Positions 1 through 5,600 of a stretch of 9,080 nucleotides of DNA are shown here, in pieces. The first letter of the stretch is position 1. Each line of letters begins with the position of its first letter. Origin of the DNA: Cellvibrionales bacterium UBA1854 (GTDB lineage: Bacteria > Pseudomonadota > Gammaproteobacteria > Pseudomonadales > Porticoccaceae); NCBI GenBank assembly GCA_002338445.1, contig DDII01000033.1:1-9080 (forward strand), written 5' to 3'. The notes under the pieces were generated by a model. The model saw only the letters and a list, made by a program, of their open reading frames with translations. It was not told where the DNA came from and did no database searches. Both the position numbers and the translations under genes were made by a program.

Positions 1-236
1 TTTTTTTTCGCAACAGGCGGCGAATTACTCACAAGTTTTTGCTGCAATATGTAAAGATTAAGTCAGTGTAAGTGAGGTAAAACTAAAGAATCTTATGAGA
101 TTTAAATTAGGCTCTGAGGACAACAGATCCTGCTGGAGCTGAGATCATTCAATGAGCTTAAACTGCTATGCTCACCAAAGCACATCAAAAAGGGCAGTAG
201 CTTCTTGATTTGACTGATGAAAGGCAGAGAGATTCA

Positions 237-242
237 AAGGAG
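237..242 (+). promoter_or_regulatory. Ribosome binding site of the PhoD-like gene
   Basis: AAGGAG lies 6 nt before TTG 249, 9 nt before GTG 252 and 15 nt before ATG 258. The spacing favours GTG 252 (or TTG 249) over the ATG. All three are in frame and upstream of the twin-arginine motif, so the protein changes by only a few residues. The rest of 1-236 shows no gene and no convincing promoter; the opening run of eight T may be the tail of an upstream terminator that lies outside the window. Confidence 0.7.
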
Positions 243-251
243 TAAAATTTG

Positions 252-1892
252 GTGAATATGGATCGTAGACAGTTTTTGCAGGGTTCTATCGCACTATCGA
301 CATTAACTGGTGCTTCTGGTAATTTGTCAAATGAGACATGGAGAGCAGGGCCGGTTGAGCATTTAATTCCATCGGCGAACCACTCTCGTATTTCTCTTAA
401 AGCCGTTTTCTCTAGGCATATTAGCAATGCCGTTCTTTCGATCGATGGCAAATATATTAAGGGCCGTCCCACGGATAGCAAAGGGCGCGGCTTTGCTTTC
501 GACGCCGTTGGCTTAAGACCGAATACCGGGTATGAGTTGGCTCTGATGGAGGGCACGAATAGGTTAACGGATTCTTGGTTTCTGTCTACAATGCCTGATC
601 CTGCCAGCCAACCAGAATATCTGCGTTTACTGGTATTTACATGTGCAGGGGGGCATCCCTTAATGAGTGAGGGAGAAAACTCCGCCTTTTTACCTCAGAG
701 CACTCGTCGTCGGCTTCTTCTGCGCGGATTGTCCTTTAAACCGAATGCGATGATCGCGATTGGTGATCATGTCTACTGGGACCAGCGTACGTGGCTGGAA
801 TCTAGTGTAGTAGGCGTACGAGAGTTTTCGGCGGGACTCTACAATGCCGTTGGTATGCTCGATCGAATGGCTCCAGCCTATGGTGGCACTAATGAAGAGA
901 TTCTAAAAATAGTGGCGGGTGAGCAAATTACTCCATTATATGGAACTGCACTTCGAAGTACCCCAAGCTATTTTATTAATGATGATCATGATTATTTTGA
1001 AAACGATGAAGCTACAGATCGATATGTAACACTTCCGCCAGAATCTTATCAAAAGCAGTTTTTCAGCTTCGTAAGGGATCACTACCTGCCGGACTTTTTG
1101 CCCTCATCAGACGTACCCAGTTCGTTGAGTGGCGCAATGATCAATGGGCATAATCGGCATTTTGGCGCACTGCGCTGGGGTCGACTGAGTGAGACACTCA
1201 TGTATGACTGCGCCGGCTTTTTATCGTTAAAGGGTGAGACTGCTGGATTAGTTCCACCGGAAGTCGAACATTGGCTGTGCAGTCGCACGGCAGATGAGAC
1301 CGTTGATCAGTTAATGCATATTCCGTCGCATCCTTTTGGTTGGAGTGCTGGTAAGTGGAGAGAGTGGTATCCCGATGTTGCTGATAGTGGACAAGCTGGG
1401 ACTCAGGCCGCCCAAATGTATGCAAATGACCAACGTTTTAAACTGACGACTAGAAAGGCCAAGTTTATGTGGCAGAAGGGTTGGTGGAATCAACATCAAC
1501 GTCTGCTGGAGTCTATCTCTAACCAGAAACGAAGACCTGGGCTCGTCTTGAGCGGAGATTTGCATGCGACCGGCCATTCAAAAATTGTTGGGAGTGGTGA
1601 CCTATCTTTTGAATCGAATCCAATCCACTCGATTATTACTGGTCCTTTGGGCACAGGTTCGGGATGGCCGAGCATGGCTAGAGGCACACCGCCCATGGTG
1701 GCAAGTCATATTCGTTTGGATAGTCCTGCCCCGGTCACTGAGCGTAATGGATTTACCTTGCTCGATATTACACCCGATAATATTCGGGTGCGCTTGTTTG
1801 CGTGGCGGAGAGAAAGCTCTTCTTTGACTGATATTGATGCATTGGATCCCTACCATGATGAAAACATCAAGAAGCGAGGCTCTCGTAGTTAA
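252..1892 (+). CDS. PhoD-like alkaline phosphatase / phosphodiesterase, Tat-exported
   Basis: A 546-residue protein (numbered from GTG 252) that probably hydrolyses phosphate mono- or diesters in the periplasm or outside the cell. The N-terminus has a twin-arginine signal, DRRQFLQGS with R5-R6, followed by a rather weakly hydrophobic stretch. A short N-terminal beta domain typical of PhoD proteins covers about residues 35-115, followed by the metallophosphatase core. Core motifs are VFTC (C131), GDHVYWD (D172, Y175, D177), NDDHDY (D244, D245, H246) and SGDLHATGH (D436, H438). In characterised PhoD enzymes the Cys, Tyr and Asp/His residues at such positions bind iron and calcium. Length is normal for the family. 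It stands alone: nothing follows it for about 660 bases, so it is probably its own transcription unit. The substrate is unknown, and phosphate-starvation control cannot be shown because no clear Pho box is visible. The family call is secure; the exact reaction is inference. Confidence 0.9.
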   Translation: MNMDRRQFLQGSIALSTLTGASGNLSNETWRAGPVEHLIPSANHSRISLKAVFSRHISNAVLSIDGKYIKGRPTDSKGRGFAFDAVGLRPNTGYELALMEGTNRLTDSWFLSTMPDPASQPEYLRLLVFTCAGGHPLMSEGENSAFLPQSTRRRLLLRGLSFKPNAMIAIGDHVYWDQRTWLESSVVGVREFSAGLYNAVGMLDRMAPAYGGTNEEILKIVAGEQITPLYGTALRSTPSYFINDDHDYFENDEATDRYVTLPPESYQKQFFSFVRDHYLPDFLPSSDVPSSLSGAMINGHNRHFGALRWGRLSETLMYDCAGFLSLKGETAGLVPPEVEHWLCSRTADETVDQLMHIPSHPFGWSAGKWREWYPDVADSGQAGTQAAQMYANDQRFKLTTRKAKFMWQKGWWNQHQRLLESISNQKRRPGLVLSGDLHATGHSKIVGSGDLSFESNPIHSIITGPLGTGSGWPSMARGTPPMVASHIRLDSPAPVTERNGFTLLDITPDNIRVRLFAWRRESSSLTDIDALDPYHDENIKKRGSRS

Positions 1893-2098
1893 CCTGCAGC
1901 TTTTTGGGCGCGATGACATCAAACCAATCGAATCTTTTACACACAGGCGTGAACGTCGTCCTGTGGTCCTCAAATGCCTTCACCTGTGCACCTCAACATC
2001 CGCATCTTCAACTTCAGTGAACTTGCTTCAGCCGTGACTGACAGAGGACACATCTTATGCGCCTAGGTGTGATAATCCATCATGATACGATGTCCTTA

Positions 2099-2153
2099 CG
2101 CCACTCGATGGGATATTTATATCCCAGTTGACATACATCGTGTGGCGGTTTTT
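2099..2153 (+). terminator. Nested hairpin with T-run: candidate terminator or attenuator
   Basis: The left arm, CGCCACTCGATG (2099-2110), pairs with CATCGTGTGGCG (2136-2147): 11 pairs with a single T/T mismatch. Inside lies a second hairpin, GGGATA-TTTA-TATCCC (2110-2125; the outer G2110 can be used by either stem). G2148 and TTTTTA follow, as expected of an intrinsic terminator on the + strand. It sits about 200 bases after the phosphatase stop, so it could end that transcript, or stop a leader transcript of the xylanase gene. The 3' side of the outer stem can also pair with an upstream segment (see findings). Confidence 0.5.
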
Positions 2154-2158
2154 ATCTT
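2128..2158 (+). promoter_or_regulatory. Possible sigma-70 promoter overlapping the hairpin
   Basis: A perfect TTGACA box (2128-2133) is followed after 19 bases by TATCTT (2153-2158), a four-of-six match to the -10 consensus. The long spacer and the overlap with the hairpin make it doubtful. If real, the xylanase mRNA would carry a leader of about 500 bases. Confidence 0.2.
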
Positions 2159-2432
2159 ACCAAAAGTAGGTTCCCTTGCCGCAACCCATTTTGCTCTCCA
2201 AGATTACCCCCTATGTTCAACTTTAACTATGAAATGTTGTTTGTTATTGCCGTAATTTTATATTGCCCAGAGAGAGGTCGGCATAATATTGCCACTTCAT
2301 CAGTCCTCCAGAGTCAGTGTTCGACATTTACAAGTCAACGTGCTTGCCTTTCCAGTCAATTATTGAACCTTAAGATAGCGCTCATAAAAGTGCATATGTG
2401 GTTTGCTCGTCATGCTATCTGCCAATGTTTTC

Positions 2433-2461
2433 TTGATTATATGAGCTCGATTTTTTACAAC
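2433..2461 (+). promoter_or_regulatory. Weak promoter candidate upstream of the GH10 gene
   Basis: TTGATT (2433-2438) and TACAAC (2456-2461) are separated by 17 bases. Each matches its consensus at four of six positions. The spacing is ideal and the surroundings are AT-rich, but the individual boxes are weak. A transcript from here would have a leader of about 200 bases before GTG 2673. Confidence 0.22.
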
Positions 2462-2662
2462 TTTTTTCTAAAATAAATGCTCACGCACGACAAAATCGTT
2501 GCCTCCACAGAGACAAGCGATAATTCTCATGTTCAGTTATGAGATATATGGCTAAATGAGAACGATAGAAACTGTGATAGACTTGTTCCTGAAGTGGGCC
2601 TCTTGTGGGTTTTTATCTTTTCAAAGTGTCAATGTTATTTTGACGAGCTTCGACACGCAACT

Positions 2663-2667
2663 AAGGA
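2663..2667 (+). promoter_or_regulatory. Ribosome binding site that decides the GH10 start
   Basis: AAGGA lies 5 bases before GTG 2673, which is in frame with the giant gene. The upstream in-frame ATG at 2556 has no comparable Shine-Dalgarno sequence and would put about 80 residues ahead of the signal peptide cleavage site. GTG 2673 gives a signal peptide of about 41 residues, a more usual length. Confidence 0.6.
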
Positions 2668-2672
2668 ATAAA

Positions 2673-5600
2673 GTGCTGGATTTGACCAGTTTCATCTTAA
2701 ATTTGCGGCATCTGTTAATTAAGTCTTGGCGCAAACTCGTTTGGTTATTATGGGGTATTGCGCTGACATTATCCCTCTGTGTACCCGTTTTGGCAGATTT
2801 ATCTCATCGTAAGACAAATCTTGCGGTCGTTATAAAAGACAAAGCGGGTCACCCACTTCCCGAAGCACGTTTAACTCTTAAAATGAAGAGGCATGCTTTT
2901 AGATTTGGAACACAGATTCGAGATCACCTTGTGGCGATTTCGGAGGACGAATTTCAGATTTTGAGTGCTCGAGAAAAACAGGCATTGATGGATCCTGCCA
3001 CAGAACAGCTGGGATTAGCCGCACACACGCCTTCATGGCAAGATGTGGAAAGGTATAGAGAGGTCCTATGGAATAACTTCAATCATGCTATACCAACTAA
3101 CGGTATGCAGTGGATTCAGTACAATAATCGCGGACCTGAGATCGTTGACAGAGTCGTCAACCTCCTGAAGACAAAGCAATTCACTGTAAAAGGACATTCT
3201 GTTGTGTGGCCAAGAGATCGTTGGCCAACTCCTGACCAATTTCGCTCGAGTGCAAGTGAGGTAAATCCCTCGATCTTTTACCGTCAATTATTGTCCGATC
3301 GTCTCCAGGAATCCGGTATTCTCAGTCGATTTAGTGATTTGGGTATTGGACCCACTATTACAGATTGGGATGTGTTAAATGAGCCTATGAATAACAGTTA
3401 TTATGCTGACGTTTTCGTGGGAGCGGGATTTTACCCGTCTAATACGGAGACATATGCAGATTTTTTTAAAAGGGCTAAGGGTATTCGTCCGGATTCAAAG
3501 CTTGCAATTAATGAGTACAACATACTGAATGCTCCGAATGATAACAATGCGAGGGCTTACAGAGACTTTATTGCTGATTTATTGGCTGCGGGAGCCCCGA
3601 TTGATGTTATCGGAGTTCAAGCTCACATGAGCCGGAGTAATGTAGATAAAGCGTCTATGTTGAGGCGTATTAATATTCTTGCGGAGACGGGTCTGGATAT
3701 TGAGATCACAGAGTTTGACACTCGCGATGATGCTTCACAACTCACGCCAGCGCAACAAAAACAGATTTTTAGAGATCTTTTAGACGCGGCATTTGAAAGT
3801 AAGTCGGTGATTGGTTTTTCTATGTGGGGGTTCTGGGACCGAGGTCACTGGAGAGGCAATGGTCCCCTTTTTGACGCTAATTGGGAGGTAAAGGATGAGG
3901 CGTCTCCGTGGTTTGAGTTGGTTAGGAATGAATGGATGACCAGTTATAGTAATTTAGTGCCCGATGAACAGGGGCGTTGGGTATCTACAGAGCAGGTTTT
4001 TAAAGGCATATATGATTTTTCGGTTACTGTGAACGGTGTCACTACGGAATTTACAGACTACAATATAGAGAACGACTCTGAGTTAGAGTTTGTCATTGAG
4101 AACATAGACGAACAGCTTGTGCGGGATAGTGATTCTGATGGTTTCAATGATGATGTTGATGCTTTTATCGATGACTCTTCAGAGTGGTATGACACTGATC
4201 TTGATGGAGTGGGTAACAATGCAGATCTCGATGATGATGGAGATAGAGTTAGTGATGCACAGGAAGCCCTTGATGGTACCGATCCACTAGATAAGCATAG
4301 CTGTGTTGAATGCCTAAAACCTGTTTCAGGCATTGCTTATCACTGGTATAACCACGCTTTGCTTTCTTCGGTAAATGTCGGTCTGGTTGGTTTGACTGAT
4401 AGTTCTGAGAGTGGTTTCTCAGAGGACACGATATCTGACTCTTTAGGAAGTTACGCCTTTTCTGAAAGTTATTCTGGCAGTAATTCTCTAGCTGTGAGTA
4501 AGGGCATTACATCTGATGAGTCTGGGAGCGTTATAAGTTCGAGCGATGCTTTGGCGGCGCTTAAGATCGCGGTAGGAATAAATCCTAATACTGATCCGGA
4601 TGGGGAAGGGCCACTAGAGGTCTTGCCAGTATCGCCATATCAATACATTGCAGCGGATATAAACATGGATGGACGGGTGACCTCTGCTGATGCACTAGCA
4701 ATCTTGAAGATGGCGGTCAATCTTGAGTCTGCTGAACCGAGAAGATGGGTATTTGTTGCGGAGGATTATGATTTTTGGGATAACGAATCAGAAAGCTTCA
4801 AAATGAATCCGAGTGATGTGAGTTGGGATTCGAATGGAGCGATCTTTAATTATCCGGAGACCAGGGTAAAGAATCTCGTTGGTGTTCTGATGGGCGATGT
4901 AAATGGCAACTGGATTGCACCCGAGGGTAGTGAAACAGTAGCTGAGGGTTATTTTAGTGATCTAGTGGCATCACAAGGCGGATCTGTCGAACAGTGGGGA
5001 CTTGGCGAAAGTTTGGAGTCATCATCGGATGGGGGGTCTTCATCCGATATTAGCGATCCAAATGATCTGTCCTCGACTGAGATGACCAAACAGTGGTTTC
5101 AAGATTATTCAGGTTCTCAGGAGGAGTCTCATGGACATTTCATGCTTGCAACATCGGATAGTGGATTTGTTCAGGTTGGCGAGACTGGATTTATTCCTCT
5201 GGGAGCTAAGATCTTGGTGATTAAAGTTGACAACAGTGGTGCACTGATATGGCGCAAGGAATTCGGTGATTTTGGACATAATTTAGGTAACTCGGCAATT
5301 GAGACAGATGAAGCATATTGGGTAGTAGGATCAAAAGATCAAGATAGCGTTTTATTAAAGCTCGACAAAGATTCGGGTGATCTTTTGATCGAGCGAAAAA
5401 TTGATTTAGGAGGAAGTGATGCAATAGAGTCGCTCATAAGGACGTCAGAGGGCTTTATCGGGGTAGGTTATCGTTATGCAGTCGACACAGACAACACATT
5501 TTTCACGGAGGGAGAGGGTGTGATGGTAGTTTTTGACCATCAAGGAAATAAGTTGGTTGAAAAAGACATTAGTAACTATCTTGCTCATGGATATCGAGTG

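Larger units (their letters stand above)
1893..2672. other. Long intergenic region and probable xylanase leader
   Basis: About 780 bases without a convincing gene (663 if the upstream ATG at 2556 is the xylanase start). Small open frames here lack a Shine-Dalgarno sequence and have unconvincing composition. The stretch holds a nested hairpin with a T-run at 2099-2153, a TTGACA box inside that hairpin, a weak promoter candidate at 2433-2461 and a small imperfect inverted repeat near 2494-2521 (ATCGTTG facing CAAGCGAT). No tRNA, transposon end or CRISPR repeat was recognised. The size suggests regulation or decayed sequence. Confidence 0.5.

Noticed and set aside
1..20. T-run at the left edge as a terminator
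   Set aside because: The hairpin that should precede it would be outside the window, so it cannot be judged.
1893..1925. GTTAACC near the end of the phosphatase gene as a possible integron attC core
   Set aside because: No matching inverse core and no attC-like fold at a suitable distance; a short match arises by chance.
1602..1973. Minus-strand open frame of 123 residues
   Set aside because: Mostly antisense to the conserved phosphatase C-terminal region; rich in Arg, Ser and Cys as expected for a shadow frame.
1834..2037. Open frame of 67 residues overlapping the phosphatase 3' end
   Set aside because: Starts inside the phosphatase gene in another frame, no ribosome binding site, and a Ser/Thr/Arg-rich random-looking product.
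2213..2476. Open frame of 87 residues on the + strand in the long intergenic region
   Set aside because: No Shine-Dalgarno sequence before its ATG, residue composition unlike a folded protein and no family recognised; its length is expected by chance.
4058..4333. Minus-strand Ser-rich open frame
   Set aside because: It is the complement of the Asp-rich calcium repeat codons (GAT/GAC), which gives Ser-rich antisense translation automatically.
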